Assembly: GCA_963921935.1 (NCBI GenBank)
Contig: OY998177.1
Coordinates: 108,182,067 to 108,246,066, forward strand
Direction of reading: 5' to 3'
DNA length: 64,000 nucleotides
Source of the DNA: Galeruca laticollis
Taxonomy: Eukaryota > Arthropoda > Insecta > Coleoptera > Chrysomelidae
Each line of letters begins with the position of its first letter. Position 1 is the first letter of the stretch. A model generated the notes under the pieces. That model saw only the letters and a program-made list of their open reading frames with translations. It searched no databases and had not been told where the DNA came from. Positions 1-10,711 of the stretch are shown here, in pieces. The position numbers and the translations under genes are program-made.

Positions 1-960
1 AGAGGTTTGAGTAATGTCCATACAACATCTGATAAAATACACTATATGTTTTTTGAAATGCGGCATTTAGATCATTGGTAAGATGTTATTTTTTAGACAT
101 TCCATTAACATCTACAAGATGTTAGAAGGCATTTCAGAATGTAACATAAATGTTGTTTATAGTTCGTTATAAAGACTTCCTTTTGAGAAAGCTCTAGTAA
201 TATCACAGTAATGTAAAAAGGCAACGCTTTAGCATCGCTGAGATGTTAAGTTGAAACATCACAAATGTTAACAGCCACAAGCTGGACATAAGCGGTTGTA
301 TAGATGTGCATGTGATGAAAACAAGAGGAACAATGTGATGTTGAATTAACATAACTGTAACATTTATTTGCATAGTGGGATGTCTTCGTTTTGTACATAA
401 GTATCCCACTATTTGTTTTTAAGAAAACAAAAATTGATGTATTCATCTATTTGGTGAGTTTTTTAATTTTGAAATATTATAATGATATATAGTTCAGCTT
501 TGTAAATTGTAAACTTTCAATTATTCTGTTTTTAACCGGGAGAAAACTATTTCAATATCATTTTGCTGAAATTTATAAAATATCATTGCAGATTGTAACG
601 TAACGATTTCGATGGTATAACACTATTATAACGATTGTATTAGCTGCCCTGATTATAGTCCTAAATAAAGGAACCACAACGTTGGAATATTTTTGATGTA
701 TTATTTATTACAAAAGAAAATTGGCTAGGAACCATTAAAATTTTTAAATTCAAAAACATAAAGGTTTTGATACTAGAAAGTAATTTAATAGTTCGTAAGG
801 TGTTTGAAGAAAAAAAAATCGCAGAAGAAAAAGTTGATTACTGCTCCACCAAAACTTAGGAATAATGTTTCGAAAGCGTGTTCTTCTTCATCGGAAAGTG
901 AATAATAGTTACGGCTCAGTGAATGAAGTGAAAATGACAGCGCTTGTGTAAAATGCCACA
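1..960. other. AT-rich stretch, no gene recognised
   Basis: I see no supported coding region; open frames on the minus strand at about 200-450 are short and low-complexity. The first 420 bases are unusually rich in short inverted words of the agatgtta / acatct type, for example around 80-130, 240-270 and 340-360. A similar style recurs at 6160-6420, so an old dispersed repeat is possible but unproven. Confidence 0.3.
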
Positions 961-962
961 AG

Positions 963-2100
963 TTGTAACATATATTCTCCCCCGGCTTGGGACTCCTCCT
1001 CAGGTTGTGGTATTTGACTCCAGTTAATGTATCCTTATAGCAATCACTGGGATGGGGTAAGCGATCGATATTAAATTTGACGCCACCAGCTTTTTAAGCG
1101 ATACTTAAATTGAACAAAATAGAACTAAAAAGGTTAAAAGCTGGAAAACCATATATTTACTTTAACTTAATAAAACGAAATACTAAAAATATTCTAACGC
1201 GATGGTCCAAGTAAATAAATTGCTGAAAATCAAATATCAAATGTTCAGCAAATTATATTTATTAATAACTCAATAGATAATTCACTTTAACTGTTTATCC
1301 AAAATACAAGACTTATACGAACGCCGTTTAACAATAGAAATCTCCAATTCTAGATTACCATGAATTGAATATAAGACAAAGGACTGACTTAACGTGGTGA
1401 GGGTCTGGAATTATTCAGCTCTCAGCTAGGTCCTAGTCGATGGAGATATGGTCTTCAATCCATCCCGGCCGGTTTCCTGTTGTCTCTAGCGGTGTTGTCT
1501 ATTCATAGGACCTATCCAGAGGCTGCAGAGCTGAGGAAAAAAAAAGGAGTAAAAATCAAGGAAAAATTCTGGGAAGGAAGGAATAAATAGAACAGATAGG
1601 AAGCTTATGCTTCAACACATGAAAAACTGAATCTAGTTTTTAAAATAAAACTAACAGAAATCTGTTCTATCATATTCGCTTTGTTCCCTGAATAAACAGA
1701 AAATGCGGAATTATAAAGCTAAAAAAGAATGAAAAGAAATTGTTAAAAATTTGCTTCAAAAAGAATATAAAATGTTTCTTTTTTACAATAAAAAAGAATT
1801 AAAACATACAAAATTCATCAAACGCCAGCCCATATTATAATTTTAAATCAAGCAGTATAAACATAGGGAAAAATATTTCAAAAATGTAACTCACCAGCAA
1901 ATATGTGAAACCACAACGATGTAGGTACTAACTCATTAATCTTACTGATAGGAAGAGACTTTTCCAATGTACGATATCGTTTAAATACACGAAATTTGGA
2001 AGAGAAACAACATTCGTACGACGAAATTAAAATACCATATTCCGTTAGGAATCGTATCAGCCGATCGGCTTGTTACAAAGTCTTACTACCATACGAAGTA
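963..2100 (+). repeat. LTR-like dispersed repeat, copy 1
   Basis: The stretch starting TGTAACATAT followed by CCCCCGGCTTGGGACTC and CTCAGG resembles 7878-7920 (TGTCACAACC, then CCCGGCCTTGGGACTC and CTCAGG). Similarity reappears around 1540-1750 versus 11040-11260, where both read aacagatagga, gcttat, then tccaa/tcaa-cacat. The TGT start and the GC-rich leader look like a long terminal repeat, but I cannot find the matching end or internal genes. Copy 2 would be split by the pogo element at 8019-10709. This is inference from diverged similarity, so the limits are approximate. Confidence 0.3.
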
Positions 2101-3175
2101 GAAAAGTAACTGGATTTAGTGTTTGTTGTGTTCTGACTGGTTACATGAAGATTGCACAAACTTTTTATAAAAATGCAACACGTGCGGTGGTAAAAATAAA
2201 GGAAAGGAAAATGCGAAAAGTCAATAAAATGAGAGGTTTGACTGGGGCACATAATACTGATATATCCGTGAATTGTGCCCTACCCTGGATTTTAAGAAAT
2301 CGTTCATCTCAAATGTTTTAATTTCATTTTAGAAGATTTTTTTAGTTTTTGTTATGCAAATTGAGTCAGAAGTTAACACTAATTAATTTAATAAAGATGA
2401 TCGAAATGATACTGTTTTTTATTACAATTCTTCGAATGGCTGATTTACCCTAACATAATATATACAAAGCTAAATGATTCTGCAATTTCGTGAAAAACAT
2501 CATAATTATGCAACGATTGAGAATATATCCAATTATATAGCCCCTTCACAAGGTTTTAGCTATACATACTTGAATAACAATGGAGACTATTTTTAAAGCG
2601 TTGATTTGAAATCACGTCCCATTGATTTAGGAGCATTTTAAGTGAAATTAATAACAAATATTTCTACAAGTGAAGTGATTCTTCCAGAGCATTCCAAGTG
2701 GAACAACGCTTTAGTCAATTGTTTCTTGTGATGATCGTTCATCGTGTTTCTTTTTTCTTTGAATGAAGTTATACTATTTTTATCAGAGCTGTTATCTAAC
2801 CACGTTCGTAAAATCAATGTATATAATCACACAATCGATGCTCACTGTGCTAAATTATTCCTTATCGTGGAAGCAACCTAGTCGGTTGATTGAATGTAAT
2901 TAAATTGTAAGGAATCACCACGGCTCAATAATGGCTTTAAATATAAACCAATAAATTTTGCAAAGGTTCACTCTTGCATTTCATTAAAGTTTTATATAAT
3001 CGTTCGGATGGTTACCTTGTGGAATTAGTCCAAAATAATCAAACGTTTCATAAAGGCATCCGTTTTCTAGATACAAATTTTACGATTACAACGGGCGAAA
3101 TTTTGTGTGAATGATTATGTTTTCATATCTGCCTCTTATGGAGGGCGCTAGTTACACGTTTCGTACCCAGTACTT
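2101..3175. other. No gene recognised
   Basis: The plus-strand frame at 2070-2321 (83 codons) has no recognisable motif and ordinary AT-rich composition, so I do not call it a gene. Nothing else is seen. Confidence 0.3.
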
Positions 3176-3599
3176 TTAACGCTTGATTCACACAATAGGT
3201 TCGGTCGTGGTCCGCTTTCGGTCCGGTCACACTCACATGACGTTCACACTTACATGACGTTTAGGGTCTGGCTACGATCAGGCTAGGGACACTGCAGACC
3301 GTGCCATCTATAGAGCCTGTCGAGTAACTAAAATCGGCAGATAATTCCAAAAAATTATCGAAAACTGTAACGTCGTTAGGAATCAAATTTTATTGATTTT
3401 TATAAGTGCGTATGCTCGATATCATATTGCTCGTCCCCATCCCCACATGTTATATGTTCAGTTACACTGTTATCATTTCTTAGTTCAAGTGTAGAGGTTA
3501 TTTTAAAGTTACGGTATTTTGGTGTATTTTTTAATTGCTATAGTGTAATATTTATCTCTTGTTCCGTTGCTTTATTGTTATTAATTGAAAACACAATCT

Positions 3600-4290
3600 C
3601 AAAGTGTATTCTGAAGGAATTTAATAAGTGGTGTACTCGGTAAGTTCTATTAAAAAAAATGTGAGCATTTTTTCTCTCACAATTAACAACCATTGTCTTT
3701 ATTTTTATAAAACAGAGAATTTTTTATAATTCAATTGACAATTTTAGAGACCATGGTTGAAAACACGAGTACTGAGTGTGTAATTTTATTAAAATTCCAG
3801 GTAAGCGCTTTCAGCCATTAGACCGTTCTGAAAGCTCTCGTCAAGAAAAAAATATACAGAAGGTGTCAAAAAACATCAAACCCTGTAACTACTACATACA
3901 ATGAAATACAATGTTTGATGTTACATTATTATTTAAGTAAAATTTGTTGAAACTACTCTATAAAGAGCGTGTACAATTGTTATTCACAAAACGAAACGTC
4001 TAATTTGAAATTACCAACTAAATGATATGTGTGTACACCTTCTTTATAGGGTATTTTAACTAATTTTACTTAAATAATGATGTAACATCAAACATTTCAT
4101 TCCATTGTATGTACATTGTACCTGTTGTATGTTTTGCTCTTGTCGACAGCTTTAAGAATGACCTAATAGCTGAAAGCGCTTAGCTGGAATTTTAATCAAA
4201 TGACACACTCAGTACTCGTCTTTTCCTTCACTCAATTTATATCTAGTGTGTACACCATACTCAGACAATTCCATTCTAAAATGTATCCAC
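3600..4290. repeat. Foldback: inverted repeat with ~210-bp arms
   Basis: Bases 3760-3973 are the reverse complement of 4028-4234 with scattered mismatches. Shared words include cgagtactgagtgtgt, ttaaaattccag, aagcgctttcagc and tttgatgttacat. Weaker pairing continues outward to about 3600 and 4290. A 54-bp spacer (3974-4027) separates the arms. Further out, gagcctgtcgag at 3315 and its complement at 4738-4750 also pair. No coding sequence is seen. It resembles a foldback or non-autonomous DNA transposon sitting within the Harbinger-like region. Confidence 0.7.
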
Positions 4291-4902
4291 TGAAAAAATA
4301 ATAATCTGGGTTTTATTTTATGTTATAGCTATATTCCCTCTTCCAGCTATGGGATGGAAGGTATTGACCCCTAACCGATTTTCATATATAGCCCATGGTG
4401 TGACAGTTTATGAGAAATGAAAGTGAGTATTAACTTTTGTTGAGGCATTACGTCTAAGTATTTGGTCTAGCGGTAACCAAAAGTCCAAAATATCCAATAA
4501 AGACAAAAAATTTGGATATTTTTTTTGGCTTAGTACAAAAACATGTGTAAACTTATTATTTCGATTGTAAGCCCATTTTGTTTTCTTTTGTTGACATACA
4601 TTTTCAAACATATTTTTGTTAAATGATGGACTATAAATGATTATTTTGAAATAAAATAATTAAAATACAGTAAATTTGAATATACCGCCAAAACCTAAAA
4701 TTACAGAAATCTTTTCAACGACACTCAATTGTTCACTCGACAGGCTCTTTAGATGGCGCCACAATCAATGTTTCATCTATCTGTGGGTTATCTGTGGCTA
4801 CGATCAGTCTTAAGCCATAAATAATCGTAATCGGTTGTACTCAGCTAGTAGTAAATAAAATCATTGACCAATAATATATGTAATTAATTAAAAATATTTG
4901 AA

Positions 4903-5083
4903 ATCAACTGTCTCGACCCTTACTTTGTGGAATCTACTCATATTATTGTTTCAAATGAAACTTAATGTTTCTCGTTAACTCCACAATATATTCTGATGAT
5001 GATATGTAGGTACTATCGAATCAATTTTTTAGAATTTTTAACATTTTTTCAATATATTGTGTAGTTAACTCATTTAAAACACT
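4903..5083 (-). mobile_element. Palindromic mini-Penelope with decayed hammerhead core
   Basis: The two halves are inverted copies of the Penelope terminal sequence (gtggaattaactagaaaccg type). The arrangement is the same as the 202-bp element at 39900-40101. The left edge carries gtctcgacccttac, the reverse of the gtaagggtcgagac seen at the other Penelope ends. A hammerhead-like core lies in the middle on the plus strand (CTGATGA at 4993, then a stem and GAA), but the bases between GAA and the cleavage triplet are deleted. Flanks AAAAATATTTGAA and AAAAAAATTTGAA look like a 13-bp target duplication with one mismatch. Confidence 0.55.
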
Positions 5084-5671
5084 AAAAAAATTTGAATAAT
5101 TATTATAACTAATGAAAAATCTAATATTTATTTGATAGAATATTGAAGAAATCATTGAAAACTATTTAATTGGTTGTAATAATGGGCGCGAAAGAAGTCA
5201 TTATACTGTTCGACTAAGGAATTAGCTATTATAGCACTTCTTCTCTATGAAGAAGAAATTAATAACAAGAAAAAAGATGAGAAGAATGGGAGTCCATCCA
5301 AGTGTATTGCAAAGAAAAACGGAAGGAGCATATTACACACTCTATCGTCATTTAATTACTGATGAAGAAGGAGGGATTGATGAAAGAGCGAAACGCATTC
5401 ACACTACAGATACGTGAAATGACAGGTTCAGACTCGACCAGCCGAAATTTCTTAAATCGTGACTGGAGCGAAACTGGAACAGAACTCTACCCTTACACAG
5501 ATTGTGTAAATGCTTAGATTGTTTCTCATTCGAGAATGTTTTACCTGACCGTGAGCGCGGGTGTGAATAAAGCCTTAAATAAAAGTGTTTTAGAGGTTAC
5601 ATTTCCTAGTCCAAATTTTATGTAAACTCAAACATCATTCAATTTTACACCAAAATGTACTCGATACTCCA

Positions 5672-6060
5672 GGAAAACTATATCATTGCACAGTTATACT
5701 GATCTTAATTGGAAAAATTATATCCAGGATATCACCATTGGGCTAATAATATCTAAGCTTCAATATTTGTAATATCACATCTTCTTCTTTTTTCTATAAA
5801 CATATATTGAGTCAATCACAAGCTAGGTCACTTATTGGTCCAGCCAAAAATGACTACTAAACATCAGGTAGGCATCAATAAAATGTAACTTCTGTCATTC
5901 TGACGATGATATTGATTTATCGAAACAGTTGTCAATTCTTTAGAATTTTCAATAACTTTTATTATATTGTGGAATTAACTAGAAACCGTGAGTTCCATTT
6001 AAAACACTAATATGAGCAAATTCCACGAAGTAAGGGTCGAGACAGTTAATTTCATTTAAT
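5672..6060 (+). mobile_element. Penelope-like element, isolated 3' terminal part
   Basis: This begins with the tail that follows the ORF in the other copies (cattgcacagttatactgat, then atatccaggatatcacc). It runs through the hammerhead ribozyme to gaaaccgtgagttcc and gtaagggtcgagacagt. No reverse transcriptase remains, so it is a severely 5'-truncated copy or a solo terminal repeat. Sequence just downstream (6057-6140) matches the complement of 33470-33560, a fragment beside another Penelope copy. Confidence 0.65.
5887..5948 (+). ncRNA. Hammerhead ribozyme, type I, Penelope-associated, intact core
   Basis: Self-cleaving RNA motif. CTGACGA lies at 5900-5906. It is followed by a short stem II (GAT/ATC around an AT-rich loop), GAAAC at 5922-5926, a four-base loop and the cleavage triplet GTC at 5931-5933. 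Stem III is therefore minimal (A-U plus C-G). Stem I forms from ATT/AAT next to the core plus AACTTCT (5887-5893) against AGAATTT (5942-5948), with an internal loop between. Minimal stem III hammerheads in the terminal repeats of Penelope-like elements are an established observation. Activity is inferred from the conserved core. Confidence 0.75.
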
Positions 6061-6480
6061 ATAAGATATTACTGAGAGTTTTATGAACTAATATCGTATA
6101 GATGTAATCGCAGGAAGTTACTAAAAATTATTTCGGTAGATGTAAAAATAACTACATTATGTGATCATCTTAGAAACATCTTAATTTGTAATATTACAGT
6201 ACAGTTCTGTATGTGACATTAGTGAGAAGTGTACAAATTAACATCGTATGAATGCTTTCTATAGGAAGTTGCTTTGAAGAATTTCATAGTATGTGTATGT
6301 AAATACGAATTCAAGTAATATTGTGTATATCAAAAATATGTTTTAATTACATGACATGGATGTTAATAGAGTTGGTGATAAAATTAAGACATCTGGGAGA
6401 CATCTGATTAACGTTTTAAATAAACCTCACGAAAAGTCTCCAAAAGAACATCACAAAATAAAATAAACGGTTTCAAAGAT
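6061..6480. other. No gene recognised; repeat fragment at left edge
   Basis: Bases 6061-6140 (ttactgagagttttatgaac, then gtaatcgcaggaagttac) match the complement of 33470-33560, so at least the first 80 bp is repetitive. Several acatct/agatgtt words recall bases 1-420. No open frame or RNA gene is supported. Confidence 0.3.
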
Positions 6481-6484
6481 TAGA

Positions 6485-7265
6485 TCTAACTTTTCCGCAT
6501 CTGTGGCCCTGAACAAGTTTCTATCATAAATTTGTCACTTGTATATACTTTGGGGGATGTATCGTGCTAACAAACTGAAATTTCTACAAAAAAACCAAAA
6601 ATGTAGTATATCTGGATTTACAGGACCCGCTGTACTCCTTCTAGTCAGCTGAAAATCAGTAGAGTACATATGTGAGGTATACTGAACAATATTCAATCAT
6701 GAAATTGGTCACTTTTATACACCCTGGAGGCTGTATCGTGCTAACAAACTGAAAATTCTCCAAAAATGACAAAAATTTGGTACTTCAAGTACCATAGCAC
6801 TTGTTGTACTGGCGTTAGTGAGCTGAACATCAATAGGGTTCATCTTTGAGACGCTATAAATAATATCCAATCAGAAAATTGTTCACTTGTATATACTCCT
6901 GAGGCTGTGTCTTGCTAACAAACTGGAATTTCCCCAAAAATGACAAGAATATCGTACTTAAAGTACTATAGCACCTGTTGTACTGGCTCTGTTGAGCTGA
7001 ATATCAATAGAGTCCATCTGTGTGCTGTTCTGAATAATATTCTATTATAAAATTGGTGACTTGTTGAACTCCAGAGGCTGTATCGTGCTAAAAAACTGAA
7101 ATTTCTCAAAAAATTACCAAAAAGTCGTACTTCAAGTACCATAGCAACCGTTGTACTGGCTCTGGTGAGCTAAAAATCAATAGGGTTCATCTGTGACATG
7201 TCCCTAACAATATGCAATCATAAAATTGGTGACTTATTGCACTCCGGAGGCTGTATCGTTCTAAC
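6485..7265 (+). repeat. Satellite array, ~174-bp monomers, about five units
   Basis: The landmark atcgtgctaacaaactga recurs near 6559, 6734, 6909 (variant), 7081 and 7255, giving a period of about 174 bp. Each unit also holds tccaaaaatgacaaaaat, an agtaccatagcac box, tgtactggc, gagctgaaaatcaatagggt and aaaattggtcac. The same monomer forms arrays at 20140, 29395 and 34285. In every array the last unit runs into acatgtaacgaaaagtggcc. Confidence 0.85.
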
Positions 7266-7530
7266 AAGACATGTAACGAAAAGTGGCCGACGATAACGAC
7301 GACGACATACACACAGGATTTTTTTTCTAAAAACCGTTTTTTTGTGTTGTTATTGATGGAAAACGTAAAAATAACTCAAAAAAAAATTCTAAATTCCAAC
7401 TTTTTTTGGGGTAAACCAATACTTTTCTCGCATTTAGATAGGTTGGGCGGAAAAGTAAAAGAGTTGTTACGTTTCCTGTTTAGTGGGATAGCTTTTAAAA
7501 CAATTCCCAAATCATTTTTCAAATGAATTT
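7266..7530 (+). repeat. Satellite companion unit, truncated copy
   Basis: Starts acatgtaacgaaaagtggcc followed by a GAC/AAC trinucleotide run and acacacaggatttttttt. It continues to gataggttgggcggaaaagt, then loses similarity to the longer copies at 20393 and 28665. The 60-codon plus-strand frame here is not conserved between copies and is not called. Confidence 0.65.
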
Positions 7531-8016
7531 GCACACAATTTCCCATGGCATACATATTTTCTTAATTTATTTATTATATTTCAAATGAGTAAACAAATTC
7601 TATAATTTGTATTGTTGGATATACGAAATTATTTCTTTTTGATAAGTAAAAACACCAAATAATCATTGATATTGTAGAAAAAAGTATTATAAACATGAGA
7701 TGATTGAATACGATACTATTTTTTAATTTTTCCACCTTTCTGTTTTAGAAATTGAGCTTAGAATATGATTCACAGATAGATAATTCTAATCTCAATTTCC
7801 TAAATGAAAAGGCCAAAAAAGATATGTGTTCCTCAAAACAAATTAATTATTCCCTCGATAAATTCTATATTTATAATAATGTCACAACCTAAGTACCCGG
7901 CCTTGGGACTCTGCTCAGGTAGTGAATTCGGCCTTAGTTACACTATTTTTTATTACCTTAATCGGGATAAGGTGAATCAACAAAGAAAATTTCGGGACAA
8001 ATGGATTTATTTGACA
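7531..8016. other. Flank of pogo element; LTR-like repeat copy 2 starts near 7878
   Basis: No gene is supported. From 7878 the sequence resembles the LTR-like repeat at 963 (TGTCACAACC, CCTTGGGACTC, CTCAGG). If the repeat assignment is right, pogo inserted into it, with the remainder resuming after 10711. Confidence 0.3.
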
Positions 8017-8018
8017 TA

Positions 8019-10709
8019 GGGTAGTGCCATTTTTGGTAAATGTGTTTTAAAAAAAAATTGGCAGATTACTTTTTTTTCTTATTTGTCCTCTTAGTGGTTT
8101 TAACTTTAAGTTATCAAAAATTATATGACACAAAGACTTAACATAATAAAAAAACCGGTAATATCACCTTTTATGGTTTCCTGTAGATGGCACTTTTTAC
8201 CCCATACATGGGGTAGGAAGTGACGCCCACGGGGTAAGTTGTGCCACGATAGGATAGAATAGATAATACGTAGGTAAAGGTGATTTTTAATGCGTTCAAA
8301 TAAAAGTACATGACATTTTTAAAACGTGAACAACTGAACAGCAAAAGTTTAGTTAAATAATAAAAAGTTTATTAGTCCATGTCACTGTCACAGTTAACGC
8401 AGATAAACAATTTTGAGTCACCCGTAACACATTAATCGTGAGCCCATTCTTTGCAGGATCTACACTGCACCCATTCCTCTGAAGGTAAGCTCTGTGAATA
8501 TGAATCGCAACATATTAGGCAAAGGCAGTCATCTTCTGAATCGGTTGAGGACTCCGAGTCATGCTTATTTTTGCTTGAGAAAACTTTCCTTTTAACTTGC
8601 TTTGTCTTTTGCTTAACTTGTTTCATCTTTTTCTGGCATCTTGTTGCTTGCTCCTTCTCTAGAGCGTCCTTTTCTGGAGTATCGGTGAGCACAGCTGTAT
8701 ATCTACGTTTTCTGCCTTTTGTCGATCCCATTCGAGGTCCCGCCTTGGGAAGGGGTTTTACTATGTGTGGAGAAAATGTTTGTTTTCCTGGCCGATTATC
8801 AATGTTAGATGGTCCAGCTACTGGATTTTCGGTATTGCCTATGTTCTTTGTACATTCTTTATGTTGACTATTTTCACTAGGAAGGTTTTGTTGAGAATAG
8901 TCGTTAGGAATGTGCTCTCGAATATTTGACGGCTTGTCATTCTCTAAAAGTTGATTGCTCTGATTGTAATTTCCGTCAGGAGGAACTGGCCGATCGGTGA
9001 CATATGCTGGAGCAAAATCAATATCTGAGAATACGTCCCGATTATAAGGAAATATGCCACTCTTTTTAAAAGCATTTATAATATTGTTAGGACACATCGC
9101 TAGGGGGTAAGCTGAATTGACAATCGATGGAATATCATAAATTGTGATATTCTTTCCGGCATTATTTCTCATCCAGGCATCTTGCGCAGAAGACAGGTAT
9201 TTCTTGAATGGACCGTATACACCCACATCCAACGGCTGCAGACGGTGCGAGCAATGTGGCGGAAAAGATAATAAAATAACGCCATTATCTTTCGCCAAAT
9301 TTAAAACTGATATGGCCAAATGCGAATTATGGTTGTCCAATAACAGAAGGACTGTTGATTGCTTTGTCGGTTTCACATGTTTAATGAAATGCTTCATGAA
9401 CATAAGAAAGCTATCTTCCGTCATCCAACCGGATGAGTTTGCTGTACCAACACTGTCAGGTGGTCCACCCCGAATAAAATAATCTTTATAATTCTTTCGG
9501 GGAAATAAAAACATAGGGGGTATACAAACTCCACTTGCAGAAACTGCTGTTGTTAATGTAATATTTGTTCCCCTTTCACCTGAAGTAAGAGCACCGACTT
9601 GCCTTGACCCTTTCACCCCTACAATCTTTGGAGGTTTCAAGACTGTTGAAACTCCTGTTTCATCTGTATTCCATATAGAGGAAGCACTGAATGGGTAGCG
9701 CTCCAAAACATTATATAATTTGTCGAAAAAATCAGTTACGTTTTTTTTATTAAAAGATGTTGCCCTTCCCAAACTCGTTGCTTCGGGTGTTCGAATGGAA
9801 AGTCGTGGATTTCTTTTTAAGAACGCTGCAAACCAGTCAGCACCTGCTTGTTTGTTATGTCGCCATGAGTCTGGCATATCTTTTTTATATTGGACTGCAC
9901 ACTCATATGCTAGACGACGCACCTCTTTTGGGGTTAAACCGAAGTATATTTGTGCAGACTGTATCAAATATTCATTAAGTGCTGTTTCTTCCTCGTCATT
10001 AAAAACCCTACGTGCTGATCTATAGCCAAAGGTCGTGTTGGGATCGGTGTTACGGCGTTGTATAAATCTGTTTAAAGACACTCTACATATCCCAAGAACT
10101 TTGGCTACTGACCTTATGGACTGTCCATTTTTTGTAACAAGATCAGCTGCACGATGCATTTCTTCTAAAGAAGCTTGCCCCCGCGCAGTTTTCCTGGTGT
10201 AATTTCGCATTCTGAAAAAAAAACATCTGATTTAATAATGAGTTTCAATAATTAAAAAATTCAAAAGAAGTAAAACAACGCTTCATTCTCCATAGTGGGG
10301 TAAAAAGTGCCACATAAAACGTACGTGGCACTTTTAACCCCAACTGGTTCATTCCAATACTATTGCTCATAACAAAAAAAATATCTGAAATATTTGAAGA
10401 TTTGACAGCACTGCAACAAAAAAGAATAAAAAATGTATCAGAGCAAACTTACCTGCTTCAAATTCGATAAAAACTAACTGTTGCACAACAAAAAATAGAC
10501 AACAACAAATTATTTACTACGTAGCGCACAAATTAAAAATGATATGTCCTCTCGCTTACACGACTACTTCGACACTAAATGCATGTGCTCGACAGGAAGC
10601 GGTATAGACATGACCTTGTAATGTTGGCGTCGCATGCGTTTCGTTTAATTTAAAAAAATGGCGGCAAGTGGCACTTTTTCCCCGTGGCACTTTTATCCCC
10701 GGTCTACCC
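8019..10709 (-). mobile_element. pogo/Tigger-like DNA transposon
   Basis: The ends are GGGTAG at 8019 and CTACCC ending at 10709, each flanked by TA (8017-8018 and 10710-10711), the target duplication expected of Tc1/mariner-pogo elements. Subterminal sequence repeats a word of the type GGGGTAAAAAGTGCCAC: near 8210-8245 on the left, and near 10295-10340 and 10665-10700 on the right. These are likely transposase binding sites. The inner right flank gives tagaccggggataaaagtgc on the minus strand. One transposase gene is present and nearly intact, making this the least decayed element in the window. Confidence 0.85.
8432..10210 (-). CDS. pogo-family DDD transposase with C-terminal PHD finger
   Basis: This 592-codon frame encodes a cut-and-paste transposase acting in the nucleus. 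Residues 1-55 form a Psq-type helix-turn-helix (SIRSVAKVLGICRVSLNRF) and residues ~60-145 a CENP-B-type DNA-binding domain. The catalytic domain has WNTDETG (D183), LLLLDNHNSH (D292) and LQPLDVGVYG (D328), the pogo DDD triad with 35 residues between the last two. A lysine/arginine-rich linker follows. The C-terminus starts a PHD finger (CLICC, WVQCRSC, WAHD) that is cut by TAA at 8432-8434. Reading on in the same frame gives CVTGDSKLFICVNCDSD before the next stop at 8372, which supplies the missing zinc ligands, so the stop looks like a recent nonsense change. The start was chosen at the first methionine before the HTH. Confidence 0.88.
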   Translation of the reverse strand: MRNYTRKTARGQASLEEMHRAADLVTKNGQSIRSVAKVLGICRVSLNRFIQRRNTDPNTTFGYRSARRVFNDEEETALNEYLIQSAQIYFGLTPKEVRRLAYECAVQYKKDMPDSWRHNKQAGADWFAAFLKRNPRLSIRTPEATSLGRATSFNKKNVTDFFDKLYNVLERYPFSASSIWNTDETGVSTVLKPPKIVGVKGSRQVGALTSGERGTNITLTTAVSASGVCIPPMFLFPRKNYKDYFIRGGPPDSVGTANSSGWMTEDSFLMFMKHFIKHVKPTKQSTVLLLLDNHNSHLAISVLNLAKDNGVILLSFPPHCSHRLQPLDVGVYGPFKKYLSSAQDAWMRNNAGKNITIYDIPSIVNSAYPLAMCPNNIINAFKKSGIFPYNRDVFSDIDFAPAYVTDRPVPPDGNYNQSNQLLENDKPSNIREHIPNDYSQQNLPSENSQHKECTKNIGNTENPVAGPSNIDNRPGKQTFSPHIVKPLPKAGPRMGSTKGRKRRYTAVLTDTPEKDALEKEQATRCQKKMKQVKQKTKQVKRKVFSSKNKHDSESSTDSEDDCLCLICCDSYSQSLPSEEWVQCRSCKEWAHD

Positions 10710-10711
10710 TA

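Larger units (their letters stand above)
3179..5570 (+). mobile_element. Harbinger/PIF-like element, degenerate and composite
   Basis: The left end reads GCTTGATTCACACAATAG after TTAA. The right end, reverse-complemented, reads GGCTTTATTCACACCCGC after TTTAA. A third copy at 33764 reads GGCTTGATTCACACTATAG. These shared inverted ends with adjacent TTA/TAA fit Harbinger-type three-base target duplication. Codons at about 5160-5370 read like the start of a PIF/Harbinger transposase (RRMGVHPSVLQRKTEGAYYT, then LYRHLITDEE), with a frameshift just before and an abrupt jump to the 3' end. Internal sequence is rearranged: it holds a foldback (3600-4290) and a mini-Penelope insertion (4903-5083). Treating 3179-5570 as one element rather than two neighbours is inference. 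Confidence 0.4.

Noticed and set aside
203..446. Overlapping minus-strand frames of 66-68 codons
   Set aside because: Low-complexity, mutually overlapping, no motif.
2070..2321. 83-codon plus-strand frame
   Set aside because: No family resemblance or start context; expected by chance at this length.
6485..7265. CRISPR array
   Set aside because: Repeats are whole 174-bp satellite monomers without short repeat/unique spacer structure, and the genome is eukaryotic.
8451..8867. 138-codon plus-strand frame and others at 9144-10025
   Set aside because: Antisense shadows of the pogo transposase gene.
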